Part shown: in pieces, positions 1 to 12,739 of the stretch | Position numbering within the stretch: position 1 is the stretch's first letter | How the letters are laid out: every line of letters starts with the position of its first letter | Assembly: GCA_947650285.1 (NCBI GenBank) | Contig: CANTFL010000136.1 | Coordinates: forward strand, 186,001-250,000 | DNA: 64,000 bases | Source of the DNA: Hyaloperonospora brassicae | Lineage: Eukaryota; Oomycota; Peronosporomycetes; Peronosporales; Peronosporaceae | Direction: 5' to 3' | Made by a program: the position numbers and the translations under genes | Notes under the pieces: model-generated | Told to the model about the DNA's origin: nothing | Seen by the model: only the letters and a program-made list of their open reading frames with translations | The model's database searches: none

Positions 1-1330
1 CCTGTCAAGAACGGAGACGTTCCCCAACGCCTTCTTCAAAGCGGACAAAGACCCGCACCACCGCATCTTCCTACAGATGCCGCGCGGCATGCCGGTCTCG
101 GGGGAGACGCTGCGAGCGCAAGGCGTTGCGAACGCGAGCGAGCTGGTGCTGGACCTGCGATAGAGCCTGTATAGTCTCAAGCAGTCAGTTCGGCTGAGAA
201 GCCAGCTGCTGCACTCGAAGCTCGCTGCTGCCGTTTCAAGCGGTGCGAGAGAAATACATGTGCTTCGACTTGGAAGCGCGAAGGCGACGACCTAGTCGTG
301 GTCGACGTGTTTGTCGACGATCTCCTCGCGACAGGGACGAGCGCGAAGGCGGTCGAACTGTTCTTTGCAAGCCTCGCGTATTTGTTGATAAATGATTTGG
401 GGCGTGTAAGCAAGTTCTGGGCATGCGCGTGACGCACATCGGTCATCGCAGGTACACGCTCGATCAAGAAGAGGTCATCGCGGGTACGCGCTCGATCAGG
501 AAGAGGTCATCGGCGGCCTCCTGCGCGATAACGGGCTCGCCGAAGCCAAATCGACGTGAATGCCGATCGACGACAACTGCTACGAGCTGTAGGAGGGCGA
601 CGCGGAGCCTCTTAGGATGCCAAGCGTGCGACCAGGACCGACAGTGCGCCAGTTCCAGTCGCTGGTCGGATCGCTGCTCTTGGTGGCGCGTTGCACGTGC
701 CCTGACGTTGCGTTTGCGGTGCACAAGGTCACGAGACGAGCACACGCGCCTCCACTGGCAGAATGGAATATGGCTAAACGCGCCGCGATAACTCAAGGGT
801 ACGGCAGCGCTTAAGGTCGCGATGATCCCAGAAGACAACCCGGGTGCGGCGATGCGCCTGGAAGCGTTCAGCGACGCTATTTTGCAGCCGACAAGACGAG
901 CCGGAAGTCAATGACGGGCGGCATCGAGACGCTGAACAGGATGGCCGTTATCTGGGGTGCGTGGAAGCAGGGAGGTGTCTGCCTGTCGACGATGGAGGCG
1001 GAGTTTGTCACGGCGAGTGAGGTCGCGCGCGAGCTGATAGGTCTGCGCGAGATTTGCGCGAATTCGGCGTGGATCTTGCGCTCCCAATTCAGCTGAGGGT
1101 AAACAACCAAGCGGCGATCGCGCAAATCGCGGGCGAGGCATAGTCGCTGAAGACGAAACACGTGGATGTGTTCCTCAAGTTCCTCTGCTACCACTCGCGT
1201 CGCGGCATCATCGCGGCGAGCTACGTCAGGTCGGAGCATATGCTCTCAGACCTCCTCACGAAGGCGTTCGACGCGACGTAGCTCTCGACACTGCGTGCTC
1301 TCGTGCGCATCGGGTAAGAAAAGATCAAGG
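1..1330 (+). pseudogene. Copia (Ty1) pol remnant: RT end and RNase H
   Basis: Seen by reading across frames: SLYSLKQS near 168, the reverse transcriptase signature VFVDDLLATG near 310-340, LGMRVTHIG near 415-440, FQSLVGSLLLVARCTCPDV near 650-710, then RNase H pieces (SDAIL-AADKTSRKSMTGG near 875-920, LSTMEAEFVTASE near 985-1020) and the final KTKHVDVFLKFL and MLSDLLTKAFDAT near 1155-1280. These are standard steps of Copia polyproteins in the correct order. Several frameshifts and in-frame stops (for example near 163, 790, 1140 and 1280) break the ORF, so it is dead. The 5' part lies outside the window. The reading is strong because each motif falls in its expected order and spacing. Confidence 0.85.
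451..515 (+). repeat. Imperfect tandem duplication of about 32 bp inside Copia RT
   Basis: Two adjacent copies of a segment built on GGTACACGCTCGATCAAG and GGTACGCGCTCGATCAGG, each followed by AAGAGGTCATCG, lie inside the LDQEEVIAG part of the dead Copia pol. This is a local duplication specific to this copy, probably slippage after the element died. Confidence 0.7.
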
Positions 1331-1449
1331 ACGATCAAGGGTGTTCAAGGAGCTCAATGATAGAGGAGCACTAGGAAAAAGACAAATGCAGGCTCAAGAT
1401 ATGGGAACGGATGTGAGGGGAAGTCACGACCGAGGAGGAATATTGAAAA

Positions 1450-1732
1450 TGTTGGAATGGATGCAAGGGCACGAAAAGACGATCGGAGTGTTTGGCCGGT
1501 GACTTGGGGTTTATTTGGGACCATGGTGTCATAAACTCGCTGTGCGCAGAAGGTGGACGCAGACTGACAAGCAGAATAGTGATTTTATCGGGTAGTCAGA
1601 ATGCGTGCGAGATAGATGACTGGAGCATAGGGCTTTGGCGAGTACGGAAGAGAATAGAAAACTAGTAAGATGCGATTTTGAATCTTATTGTTCACCTACC
1701 GCTTCCTTCTCGCAACACGCATCTTGCCTACA
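1450..1732 (+). repeat. Probable 3' LTR of the Copia remnant
   Basis: A purine-rich stretch (about 1428-1440) is followed by TGTTGGAATGG at 1450, and the segment ends CTTGCCTACA at 1732, giving TGT...ACA ends as LTRs have. It begins about 170 bp after the last recognisable RNase H/tail residues, where a 3' LTR belongs. No second copy is in the window to confirm the limits, so both ends are inferred. Confidence 0.45.
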
Positions 1733-3740
1733 GAACGATCATTAGAAGGCACCACACATCGAAGCTCGCTTCACCTCATGCGCACTGTTTTGCGCTGCGT
1801 CGCAGGTCAAATATCCCTCTACTTCTTGTAACGATGATAATTTGTCTTTAGGATCGACCTTGAAAATTTTAGAATCAGGAGCGTTAATGAACATCAATTT
1901 AGTTTTAGAATTTAAAGACCTTCAGATCCAATCACTTGTTTAATGTATGGAGTGAAGGCTCGTTAGCGAAAACTGAAGGCGTATTAACAGTTCCCTTTTT
2001 TTTAATTCAACAATCAAATTTGATAATCTACTCCATCTATCTATAGCGTTAATCGTTGACGAAACTCTTTTTACGGCGTCGTAGAAGAAGGTACCAAATC
2101 TTCTTTCGATGATGTGTATCAAATGTATACACCCCCGCTTATTAAGTAAACAGACTTAGGACGTTTGTTATGCTTGGAAGCACTGTATGTCTTGAGTCAT
2201 AAATACAGATATGGTAGCAAAATGAGTGGCTGTCAAGCATTTATACGACTGAGAAGAGACGAGTCACACATTTGGCAAAAATACATAATACGCTGAACCA
2301 GCTGTCTTTGCAATTTGCTCCATCCGTTAATAAGTCATGCAGGCTCCGACAGTATTGTATAAATCAGATATTTGGCTCGAAACATGTTTTTTGATTAGAA
2401 GGTTAGTAGATAGCCGTATCATATGAACATATAAGTATTGTAACGTACTCTAATGCGAGGATTATTGCGAATACATTGTTGAAATTACCGATAATACAGG
2501 TGTGCATGACAAGGAACTTGTGTAATATAGAAGGGGAAGGTTAAACAGAACATACTCAATTCTTTGTCCTGTAGCTAACGATCAACAAAATTGACTGTTT
2601 CGCTTATGCCGAGCCTTCATTATTACATACTACCTGTACATAGTGGGTTGCATTTATAGGTAAATGATGATGATTAACTTTTATACTTTATCCTTATCTC
2701 TTTCTTAGGCTATATTCAGGTCATTTCATAACGTCTAAGCTCAGCTGGGATACTATTGAATGATATACCATTTAGTGTAATTGGAGTGTTGTACGTCTTT
2801 CCGTCATGTATAAATTTCCCATCCAGCGCATTACTACGCAGATTAGTTGCTTTACCTAATCTATAACCCTTTTATTAAACCTACTCCACGACACGAAGTA
2901 ATTGCTTGTAAAAATAAGAGGGTCTTCTGATATATATACGTGCAGCTTGTATAGAGGTTTTTTTAGAGTGACATAAATTTGGCGGAGTAGGTTTCACATG
3001 ATTTCTGATGTGATCATGAATCTTGCTAGCGCCTAGACGATCGATAAACAGAAGGAGCACTCTATTCATATGTATATAGCCTTGCGCATCTTAAATACCC
3101 GTCGGTGGGTATGATTGCACTTTTTTAATGGACGTAAGTCGATGCTAAACTTGACCGTATTTCAAATTTATTTTAGGTGCACCGTGTGGAGATCTTCACA
3201 CAACCGCGGGAATACCTAAAAAGCTCGGTATCGATGAATTTGATATTACTTTAGATCGCCTTGTCCAATACGCTATTGCTTACTTTACTTGCTTTTTTAC
3301 GTTAATCTTATAATTATTTTCTTTTATAATAACGTTTAAAATTGTCTGATGCCTATCGCACGTTGGAGGCTGTTGAGATGCCTTCCTGTTATATCCCTGA
3401 TACCCAGAAGCCTTATTCATAGTTTACGTACCTGAAATTGTATGAAGTTATGGGCAAACAATACGTCCCGGATAATAATTACACTTGATGCTGCCAAAGC
3501 CATAAATTTCTTTTTCAGAATTAGCCAAACATATTCCATAAGCTAAGACCAAGTTCGACTATAACCAATGAATAAGACTCATCAAACACGTGTCGCTCTT
3601 ATCAAATCAATGCTAGCTGTGTTTTACATCCAGCATAATATGAAGGATAGTGTAAAGTCGGATTGCCGGTCATTGCACACCAAATCTCGGATCGCGTGGT
3701 GCAAAAATATAAAATGACATCACAAATTGCGATTACGATC
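1733..3740. other. AT-rich non-coding stretch
   Basis: No ORF here has recognisable content. Composition matches the decayed retroelement DNA to the right, and it is probably retroelement sequence too mutated to read. Confidence 0.5.
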
Positions 3741-3749
3741 GGATTCTTA

Positions 3750-3956
3750 CTATGTCTTGTCGCCGCCATTCTTTCCAAATTCAATATACCGTTCTCCTAA
3801 AAATGCAGTCCCCAAATGATCGGCGCGACTGACCCCTATTTGATTTTGATTGCCTACCAACATCATGTTTAGGATATCAGTGATGCTGACTACACGAATG
3901 GCTGGCAAAAATACCCAATTTCTAAGGCTCCTGACCAGGCGAGAAGGTACAAACAT
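3750..3956 (-). pseudogene. Shred resembling the end of Copia RNase H
   Basis: The minus-strand reading contains LVGNQNQIGVSR followed by GERYIEFGKNGG. This echoes the Copia pattern D-N-Q-x-A-I...K-H-I-E/D near the end of RNase H. It is isolated and about 1.8 kb from the nearest other minus-strand Copia piece, so it may belong to a different copy. The call is weak. Confidence 0.3.
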
Positions 3957-4391
3957 GATAAAGGGAGATAAGTCATAACGTTATCTGTAGACGATTTCAG
4001 ATAACCCACTGCAATATTGTGGGCCGATGGAAGTTGATAGCGTCAAATCAAGCAAACTTTTGCCTTTTGTTTGTAAAAACATGGTGATTTGATGAAAGGA
4101 TGTTTCTAATCCGATACATCCGGCAATGAAACTACACAAACTATGTCCATCACTAATATCGATAACACCAAGAAAGCGTCTGACTTATTTGGCGTGACGA
4201 AGCCAGGAAATTGATTACCACCGAAAGCCAACAACTCGATGAAGTTCGTGGAATTGAATAGAAAAAGTACCCATTTTACTTAAATCAAGCTAGTTGAATG
4301 ATATGGCGCGCCATCTAAAGCTTTGTCATGATAAAAGTCGCAGTATTCTTCACCAAACAAGTAAAAAGTAGCCATTTGGGTCGAAGATGCA

Positions 4392-4667
4392 ATGAATGCA
4401 AGTTATGTTGTAAATCGGCTACCCGTATCCTACGTTTTCTGCGCTAACGTCAATTATGATGGTGTACAAACCCAAGTCATGTGTGGAGCGATAGCTTGTA
4501 AATATTTTTGGACTGACGATTGTCCTCGTAATAAAAGCGAGGAGTTTGTCATTAGAGACCTAGCATCTTCAAAGGTAGTAACGACATCTACATGGCTTAT
4601 GTGGTTTATGACACGGAAGAAGTCAAGATTGGGTTATTCGCAATTTAAATCTATAATCATCCTATAA
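4392..4667 (+). pseudogene. Shred resembling the Copia integrase/RT linker
   Basis: The plus-strand reading begins MNASYVVNRLPVSY and later gives RDLASSKVVTTSTWLMWF. This resembles the Copia integrase tail (AVYLINRLP) and the linker (YDLESKKVV-SRDV-F). Orientation is opposite to the Copia pieces at 5.7-8.6 kb, so this is another copy. Stops and lost spacing make it non-functional. Confidence 0.35.
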
Positions 4668-5699
4668 CGTAGGTCCACCCAAATCCTCATGCGATAATGC
4701 GGTCTACATAGTTTACTAGGTAAACGACATAACTTTTTATTAATTGACAACAAACATACAGCTACTTCCTTGCCATCGCCTAATTCTGCGCCCGACAATG
4801 CCAACCCCGATAAAGACAATAACAATAACACTATCTCAAAGGATGGAACGACTGTCATCCCGTCTATGAGATATGAATACATATGTAGGCGTGCAAAGTG
4901 TCACTACGATCCCAGTCTGCGTCTTGTCCGAGTCAGTCGAATTTTAGGAATTCGTAAGCACATCTGATCACCAATCGGTGTATAATATAAAGCGGAACGC
5001 TAGTAAATTGAAATAAAAGAATAATTCATGACTCATCGCCTAGTCTATCGGTAATATTGTGGCGCAAAAATTGTATGCTGCTCGCCGTGGGATCTTTGAT
5101 GTGATAGACAGTGTACAATATTCATCGTATGCTGAAGAAAATTGCAAGAGTTTTTCTTATTGATTTTGCATGTTATGAACCCTTACAGTCGTATATACTC
5201 ATTCAACTTTATTTTTTTCTTTGGACTTGATAAATTCACTCACGATAGCTCTAGAATTATTTATCTGCACGTGAATCGTTAAATCATGTCATAAATTCGC
5301 TTCCGCGTAACGTTTTAGGTACAAATGACGTCGGCTATGTAACTTGGCACAGTGCAAACACCAACACTACCACTCACTGTTGACGCTCGAGCTGGTCACT
5401 TGCCTTGATTTCCATTTCGGCGCAGAGATACTCGAATCGCTAGCTGTCGAGCGCCTTCGTAATTTTGTTTGCGAGATGTTACACATCTCCTTGCAAAGCA
5501 CCTTTATGTTGTCAATTAGCACCTCTTCACGACAAACTTGGTGACGTATACCTACGTGTTTCGTCCGCGTGTGATATATTACATTTCCTTTTGAGGAAGA
5601 GGCTTTTAGGTCATCTTCCCGTTTGGCGGTGTGGTCCTTTGACTAGACCCTAGATCCGCCATCACATCCTTTTATCGCATTATATCTTCAATGCACATT

Positions 5700-8590
5700 A
5701 TTGTTAAGCGCCATGAATACAGAGTCTGAAGTACCAAACGCTACGGTTTGTTTATATTTGGGCTTGACTTCGACGGGGCCTTCGTTTATAACCAGCAAAA
5801 TACTAGACATCTATCGACTTTGATTAACTTGCTTTCAATGCAGCGTCGCTATATGATGTCAGTCGCTGTTGGTGTCTAGCGTGATAGCCATAGTGTAGTA
5901 CGAAGTATTTGTCGAGGAAAAGTATCGTAGCAGTTTATTCAGTGTATTACAGTGTTGTGCGCCAGGACTATCAGTATATCTTTCAAGTTGGATCACACGA
6001 AACGCTGCTTTCAGCCTGGTCATGTTCACAATGAACAGCAGTCGTCCTCGCAGATGGCGGTACGGCGTACGAATCATGGCTTGTCCTATGCTTCAGAATT
6101 TGGACTGCCATCGCTAAATAACTTAATCCATTGATCAAGTGTGCTACTAGCTTGTCGGGATTGAGTCTGTCAAAGAATATCTGCGATTATCTCATTTTTA
6201 TTTACTGCGCAATAAACATCTTGCGCTTATCGCGTTCATACTTAACTTCTATAGTAAGCAAATATTCCATTGGAAAAAGATATTTGCCCTTTGAAACTGC
6301 TGAATAATTTCGTATTTGTCTTTGTGTACATTGAAACCCGCCTCGCAAAGACCACCGTGTCATCAACGTATATGTATACATACATCTGGTCGTCACCACT
6401 TTTTGTATTGTTTATAGATCGTTCATCGCCGCAGAAAAAAAATGCTATGTCCAGCAATGTGTTTCCGGTTGTATTGTTACAGGCATTCGCAGCCTGAATT
6501 TTTCCGTAAAGCGCACGATTATATCTGAGTAAAAACCCGCTGACAGTTTACATTCCTTTCGGTTTCATCAAGAAGACTAGTTAACCAAGTCGGTATACAT
6601 ATAGGCCGGGTAGACGTCAAGCTGGTCAATAAATAGATCAATCATCGCAGCAAACAGTAAGGATAATCCTCATGAATTTTAAACTGGCTACAGCCACTTA
6701 TTTTTAAGGACCATCATATTTATATTGCACAAATTATAATGACACTAGTCGTGCTTATATCGACCATCGTAAAGCTTGTCCCATGCCCACATAAAGTCAA
6801 TTTCTCCTACCAGACTTTCGTTTCACGGGTTTCCAAGTCGTGTTGCGCTCATGAGACGCAAATACGCTCTCAATAGATTTTTTAGTAGTGGCTTTCAGGT
6901 CCATTCACTGCCTCCGCGTAAGATTGCGGTACATAACGGGTCGTCATTGCAACTTCTTCCACTAAATCCACATCACTGCTAAGTCGTAATCGCTTGGACG
7001 GAGGTTTATCATTTTGCGCACCCACTTGTTTCTTGGTATTTTTGCACGTGAACATACTGTTGTTTAATGCGCAAATAGTGTCACTGGATTCCAATAAGAT
7101 TCACAATGTGTGCTCTATCGGCAACGCTGCGTTAACATGTCGTGTGGCCCATATCATATCTCCCGCTGAATCTGTCAGTTCGACCACTTCGCTAATTCCA
7201 TTAGCGATGTTCGCGGATAGAGCACCATCGCACTGGATTCTATATATATAAAAGCTTACGATCTTGGAGATTAGGTTCTGAATGTTTTTTTGCAAGATTT
7301 GACTATGGATTTTGGTTTGCATGCTTTTATCAACGTAAATGTTGCGTGTACTACTTAACGTTGCGTCGCTGATATCGTTGCCAGGACTCGTTTCCCCATA
7401 TACTTATACTTTTCCATGTCTTATCCTTCAATTTAAACAGTGTCATAACCGTGTATCTCTATAGTTGCTTGATCAATCCCTGCCATTCTAATTGTTCTAT
7501 TTTGTAAAATTCTTGAGCTGGTTAAAGTCAAGAGGCTGGCTTCGTAAATGTCTCTAACTTCTCGCTCATCCAAGATACTTGAATCAATGATCGTAATCGT
7601 AGTATTTGTCAGACGAAGCAACTTAGGTCCTTCGTACTACTTGCATTATCCATCTACATATAGCGGAAACATCACGCGCTTTGTGCGCTTCAAGTCATAA
7701 ATATAGTCGAAGTGAAGAGATCCAATCACATGCAGGTGAAAACTCCGCGACTTCGCCTCATATTACTATCAATGTGTAGTCTTCATCTTTTATTTTCTGC
7801 TCATGGGTTCCGTAGTTATGTCCATCGACGTATTCACAGAATTGACCCACCACATCTTCGTCACACACTTGCAGTGTATCATTATTCTACCCTTTTTGAC
7901 AATGTTGCGCTTCGTTTGCTCTGCGAAACGTTTTGTTAGGGGTGCATGGCACAGTTTTCTGATGAATGATGCCTTTATTCGTGCAGTACAAATCAAATTT
8001 ATCGTTTGTATATTCACCGTCGCTTCCAGTAGATGTCATATCGATATGCAGCCCACACTGCTACTCCATCTCACGCTTAAATTCGATACAAACTTCGACA
8101 ATACTTCAGTTTTGGCCTTTAATATTACGCAGGCACGAAATCAGCGATATTTTCCACAAATGTCAATACGTAGCGAAATATAATAAAACTATGTTCTTCA
8201 TAAGGTACACGACGTCACAATGAACTAGCTGCATTGGCTGTGTTGTACTAATCTTAGACCATTACGAAAAATCGAAGTAGTATCTTGCCTTGTGGCATAT
8301 CACCACACTTATAATCCTTCGTACCAGGGACCACGTTCAGTAGTATTCTGTGGCCGCATGCGTCTTTTTTTATTTGTTACATAAAGACATGGCCCACACG
8401 GGCACGCCTCATATCTCACTCGTTGTCGGCACCTTCGTGTTTTACCAAAACGTCGTGCTCATAATTTGCATTGAGTGTGTGCACAATCATGCCCTCCGCC
8501 GATATCATCCACAAACTATCCGTGTAGATGCCGCAGCATGGCGCACCGAAGTGAACGTTGTGATCATGCTGAACAATTTAAGCATTGTCA
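5700..8590 (-). pseudogene. Minus-strand Copia pol, heavily mutated
   Basis: Reading the minus strand from right to left gives the Copia pol order. Integrase core is near 8560-8390 (CGIYTDSLWMISAEGM and MIVHTLNANYE). The integrase C-terminal part is 8017-7790 (RNIVKKGRIMIHCKCV). Linker pieces are near 7720-7640 (GSLHFDYIYDLKRTKRV) and 7560 (SSILDEREVRDIYEASL). The RT start is near 6930 (SYAEAVNGPES), the YIYVDDTVVFA signature near 6390, LLFIVNMTRLKAAF near 6030, and RNase H near 5720 (QTVAFGTSDSVFMALNN). Frameshifts separate almost every piece. Together with a gag N-terminal fragment at 10.3-10.5 kb this is one ancient minus-strand element. Confidence 0.7.
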
Positions 8591-8699
8591 GTAGACGTCT
8601 ACCCATCTTGTAACGTGCATCACCTCGCTTGAGATCATGAGAAGAAGGAGAAGGAGAAGAATCGCCAATTTCAACGGATCAGTATCCAAGCTCGTTATC

Positions 8700-9290
8700 A
8701 GTGAAGCTTACCAAGAATAAAATGCCGAAACGATATTTACCGGAATGTGTCACGAGCTCTGCTCAATCTACGAAGGGACGAACAAATCATCCATGAAAGT
8801 TGAAAACAAATGTTGCCTGCAGAGCGAGCAACACAGGACCCAATTAAGTCCAAATGGTGATGTTAGAAGTCACTTTTACACTGTGTTTGGCATCAAAGAC
8901 CAGATGGAGGACTTGGGGTCTTTTATCGATAATCTGCAAATGGAATACCTGATGTTGGTCAGTCTTCTAATACCGGTGTGATACAATGAACTCATTTGGA
9001 GGGTATAATACAGATTGAACATAAGCAAATACACGCCTGCCATAGTTCGAGAAATCATTTTTGCCGCCGAGTCGCGCAGCAAGAACTGGACTGGGAAAAA
9101 TATACGTTTGAAAGCACACAATGGCATAAAACCCAAGTGTAAACGCCACAATTACAGATGGTGGTAGAAAAAATGATAAAAAGATGAAATTGAAGGTTGC
9201 GATTTCGAGTGTCACCATTGTGAAGGTAAGGGAGACTATAAACCAAAATGCTATCAGTTGATGAAAGAAAGGCAGTTAAATAAATGAAAG
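8700..9290 (+). pseudogene. Plus-strand Copia gag with zinc knuckle
   Basis: The plus strand reads GDVRSHFYTVFGIKDQMEDL, then SFIDNLQMEYLMLVSLLIPV near 8855-8980, typical of the Copia gag helical domain. A zinc-knuckle-like CHHCEGKGDYKPKCYQLMKE follows near 9210-9260; its histidine is replaced by aspartate. Frameshifts lie between the blocks. Orientation is opposite to the surrounding Copia, which suggests a second copy inserted into the first. Possible continuation to the right: VDAGAS near 9730 (protease-like) and EYLVDDIAIAS near 10070-10105 (RT-like). Confidence 0.6.
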
Positions 9291-9699
9291 CGCTTAATCT
9301 AATGACAATCGGTCTGGCAGAGATGCGAAAGTGCAATAATCGTTGAATCTCAGATGCGATGTAATACGCAGGCAAATTAACGGGAGTCGGTAATAGGGAA
9401 AGAGGAAGAAAACAACGCGGAAACGAGTTCGCTTTATTCTTTAAATTTAGATACGACCTCAAACATGCATCGAAGTACAGGACCAGCCGTGACTGTGTAA
9501 GCTCTAGTAAAAGGCGTTAGATAAGACTTCGTGTATATTGATTCGGTCGCGCATAGATTATTTAAACTTATTAATTCTTGCTGTTTTTTCTCTTGTCGAG
9601 CACGCAGCTCCATCTACTTCTTCCACAGTTTTCGCTAATTTTCCAGATGTCGATTACGCAACTCCTTCCGCTCGACCTCCATTTATTCATGTTTGACCT

Positions 9700-10110
9700 T
9701 AATTCGAGAAAGCAGCTGTCATTTATCAGTGGATGCCGGCGCTTCAGCTATGTCTGTGACGGCGGGCAGGCTATCAAACTAAGCGTTCTTGACCTGGCTA
9801 CAGCGGAGACAATACACACGAAATAACTGATTTCTATTTGATTTATTGTATGCATCACGTTTCTAGCGCACTACCCTATAACGACCTTGTTTCTGACGTC
9901 TGTGACACACGTGGAATACCCCCATTCGTCTTTTTCCGGGGAATTCTTCAAGTGCTCCTTCAGCTTCTTTTCCTTTTACGCCCAATATATTCACGTCTGC
10001 GATGTTATTGAAGATGTCACGGACATCTCGAACTCTACCAGTAGGATGCCCAGCAGAATTGGCATCTGGAGTACCTCGTCGATGACATTGCCATCGCTTC
10101 CATACTCAAA
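9700..10110 (+). pseudogene. Possible protease and RT shreds of the nested plus-strand Copia
   Basis: A VDAGASAMS reading near 9725-9755 resembles the aspartic protease motif, and LEYLVDDIAIASI near 10070-10105 resembles the Copia YVDD signature. Order and strand fit the gag at 8.7-9.3 kb, but the spacing is far too short for an intact pol, so large deletions must be assumed. The call is weak. Confidence 0.3.
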
Positions 10111-10319
10111 TAGATTCCAGCAAAGTGGTCAGGGACGCTCAGCATGTCGCCACTCTTATTCATCCGAAGTGAGTGCTGTCGACGCGTCAGTTCCACTCAA
10201 CTTATAATCATCAATAACGTGGTGGTCGCATAGTGTCTTTCGCACCTTTTTAGTAAACCGGGAACCAGGAATTTCACCTGCTCCTGATCCATTGAGCGGT
10301 GATGACAAGCGTCTTAAGA

Positions 10320-10505
10320 TTATAGACCTTCCCATCCTCCGACGCTACTTTTAAAAGTATGCGGTAGCAGGCCTATATTCGCGAGCTTCGTCTCCATAAA
10401 AAATTTCCATTTAATATTGTTGTCGGTGCTGAGCAGTTCGTCTGTTTTCTTTACCTTGAACATTTCTGGAAGAGGACTTAATCTCTTGAGCTCACAATTT
10501 GTCAT
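10320..10505 (-). pseudogene. Copia gag N-terminal fragment
   Basis: The minus-strand reading contains NNIKWKFFMETKLANIGLLP, which matches the start of Copia gag (a W-K-F/x-M-x-x-x-L pattern after an N-rich stretch). Strand and position fit the minus-strand pol that resumes at about 8.6 kb. The intervening 1.7 kb would be the nested plus-strand Copia. Confidence 0.5.
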
Positions 10506-10519
10506 CTTCGAGATATTTT

Positions 10520-12090
10520 AAATGTGTTACAATAGTTATATAAGGCTTCATAACAACCTTATTAGTCTAGCTCATGTATTTAACTTGGTCGCATCCTTAA
10601 ACTTACTAAATTCCAGAACTATCTCTAACAGTTTTTCTAAAATTATTGGGCTCCATGTTAGCCGTTTACACCGTGTCATATTATCACTGTATCGGCACTT
10701 TTCAATTACTAGGACGTCAGCTACGTGATTGTGCATCAACTGTGCATACATCAACAAATTAATGAAATACATCAAGCCAGATGCAACTTAAAGCATTAAT
10801 TTGTGATGATGGATATTGTAAAGTGCACTATTTTTCTTGATATTAAGCTGATTAAGCATGAACTCTTGTTGCAATGTGGATGCGGTGATGCATTGTAAGC
10901 AATTCAATGCTATTTGTAATGGACGAGTGCAAATTGTGTCGAGTCCGGTTGACATCAGCTATAATACGGTGATATATCACACCACACCAACTCTTACAAT
11001 TTTATTCGCTGTGCCGTCAAGCTGTTGGTCCACCCCATACACTTAATCTATGCGATTCTACCGGACATTGCTTTTTTGTGTTAGAATGGTTGTTTTATTT
11101 GTTGTGTTTGCAACTAGACACTTGGCCGCAGTGATACGTATTTTGAGTACTTGCAAGGCACTTGATCGAATTCAACTCGGTGTAAGTCGAGCAGTGAGCT
11201 CGACTTCAAATTCTATTTGAACGCGGACTGGGCTGATAAGGTATTAATTGTGAGTCAACATCAGGATATGCGCTAAACTTGCTGGTGGTTCCATCATTTT
11301 TTAAACGCATAAAAAGCCAATACTTACTTGTTGACAAGTGAAGCTGAGCGTATCGCGCTAAGGCTTGCTATTTAAGAACGGTTCTGTGTTGCATCGTCGA
11401 TTATACAAAGCAATGTCTGCTATCGCTTGCTAAAACCAAAACCTCGTAGTTTCCGAGCCGATACGTCATGCATCAAGATGGCGAAGAACCCACTAAACCA
11501 GGGTCGAGCTAAACATATCGACATCGAACATCATTACATCTGAGATGGAGTAAAGTCTGGTGCAGTTAAACGAAAGTATCGCAGCACGTCGTCGATAGTA
11601 GCTGATCTGCTTAATAATGGTCTTCCTGAACCGAGGCACCAGGATCTTACACACATCATTTATATTTTTTGCTGCTAATGATATATGAGGATCTGGATGA
11701 TTTATATGTTCTGCGAAACACAACAATGTACGCAACATGTCGGCGATGGACCAGTAATCGAAGGCAATTTGTGTGGTTACATTAAACTGTGTAGTGATCT
11801 GGAAGAGAACGATGTCTACAATATTCTAGCAAATGATCTATCCATTAGATCGAGGGTATTCGCTTTGACGTAGCATGCACTTATGATTCAAGCATTTCTT
11901 GATCATCCACGTCCCTCTTTTGCAATCTTCGAACAATCTTTTTGCCCTGATCCTTACCAGAAAGCATTGATACATAATGGATCATGTTTTCGTGACGCTC
12001 TGTTTCATTTTTTACTTTGGAGCTTCCCATATTGCCTCGTCTGTGGACATTTTGAGTGTGTTACCGATCGTCTCACGCGTACACTGGTGA
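10520..12090. other. AT-rich stretch with no readable gene
   Basis: Only short ORFs without recognisable motifs are present. Composition matches the degraded repeats on both sides. Confidence 0.45.
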
Positions 12091-12250
12091 CAGAGGGGCT
12101 GTCTGCTGCTAGCATTTCTTTAATAGACATACTACCTGCAATGCCAATCTTCAATGACGCTTCTTCTGCTTGCGTGCAGGTTCTGGAAGGGAAAAGATGA
12201 TCGCATGCTGGACTGTAATGACCACATACGGGCGGCGAACAAGCCAGGAT

Positions 12251-12691
12251 TGTAACAGGGTAGCCCGTTACATGAGATTGTCATTACAACAATTTGACAA
12301 TAAAGAATATTACGTCGAACATTCTTTTAACAGTATCACAAGACATGGTGAGATTGTTGGGATGACCGAAGGGTCTACTCATTGGTTGATATCGTGATGA
12401 TATCAACCCACCAATCGCTGCTAGACGCGCGCAATGGGTGGTGAGTAGACGCCATCATACATATAGTTACATCAGTATAATTAAGTCAGGAAAACAGAGA
12501 TTCAAGGAGTTTTAGGACGTAATTATATTAATACAGTTTTACTTTTGCCAAAAAACTAGTAAGACTACTTCGTCTCCTTTCTTTCCTCTGTGTTTCCTTC
12601 AACAGCTAGCAGGGCGCTGTCGACCACTGTCGTCAGTGGAAGTATACTCCGTACTGGTCAACCAGAACGTAGTCAACAGTGCCCCGTTACA
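12251..12691 (+). repeat. 5' LTR of the Gypsy element
   Basis: 441 bp, TGTAACAGGG...CCCCGTTACA. It contains nested inverted repeats: TGTAAC-GGG...CCCGTTACA at its start, GGTTGATATC/GATATCAACC near 12383-12407, and GTCTACTCA paired with TGAGTAGAC further apart. The block CGCTGCTAGACGCG...CAATGGGTGGTGAG is shared with the other LTRs in the window. Confidence 0.95.
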
Positions 12692-12693
12692 CC

Positions 12694-12711
12694 TGGTAGC
12701 ACTTTGTAGTC
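12694..12711 (+). other. Candidate primer binding site
   Basis: TGGTAGCACTTTGTAGTC starts two bases after the 5' LTR, at the position and with the TGG start expected for a site complementary to a tRNA 3' CCA end. Which tRNA it matches cannot be decided here. Confidence 0.5.
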
Positions 12712-12739
12712 CGTCCAAGGACCACAACCCCATCGCCCG

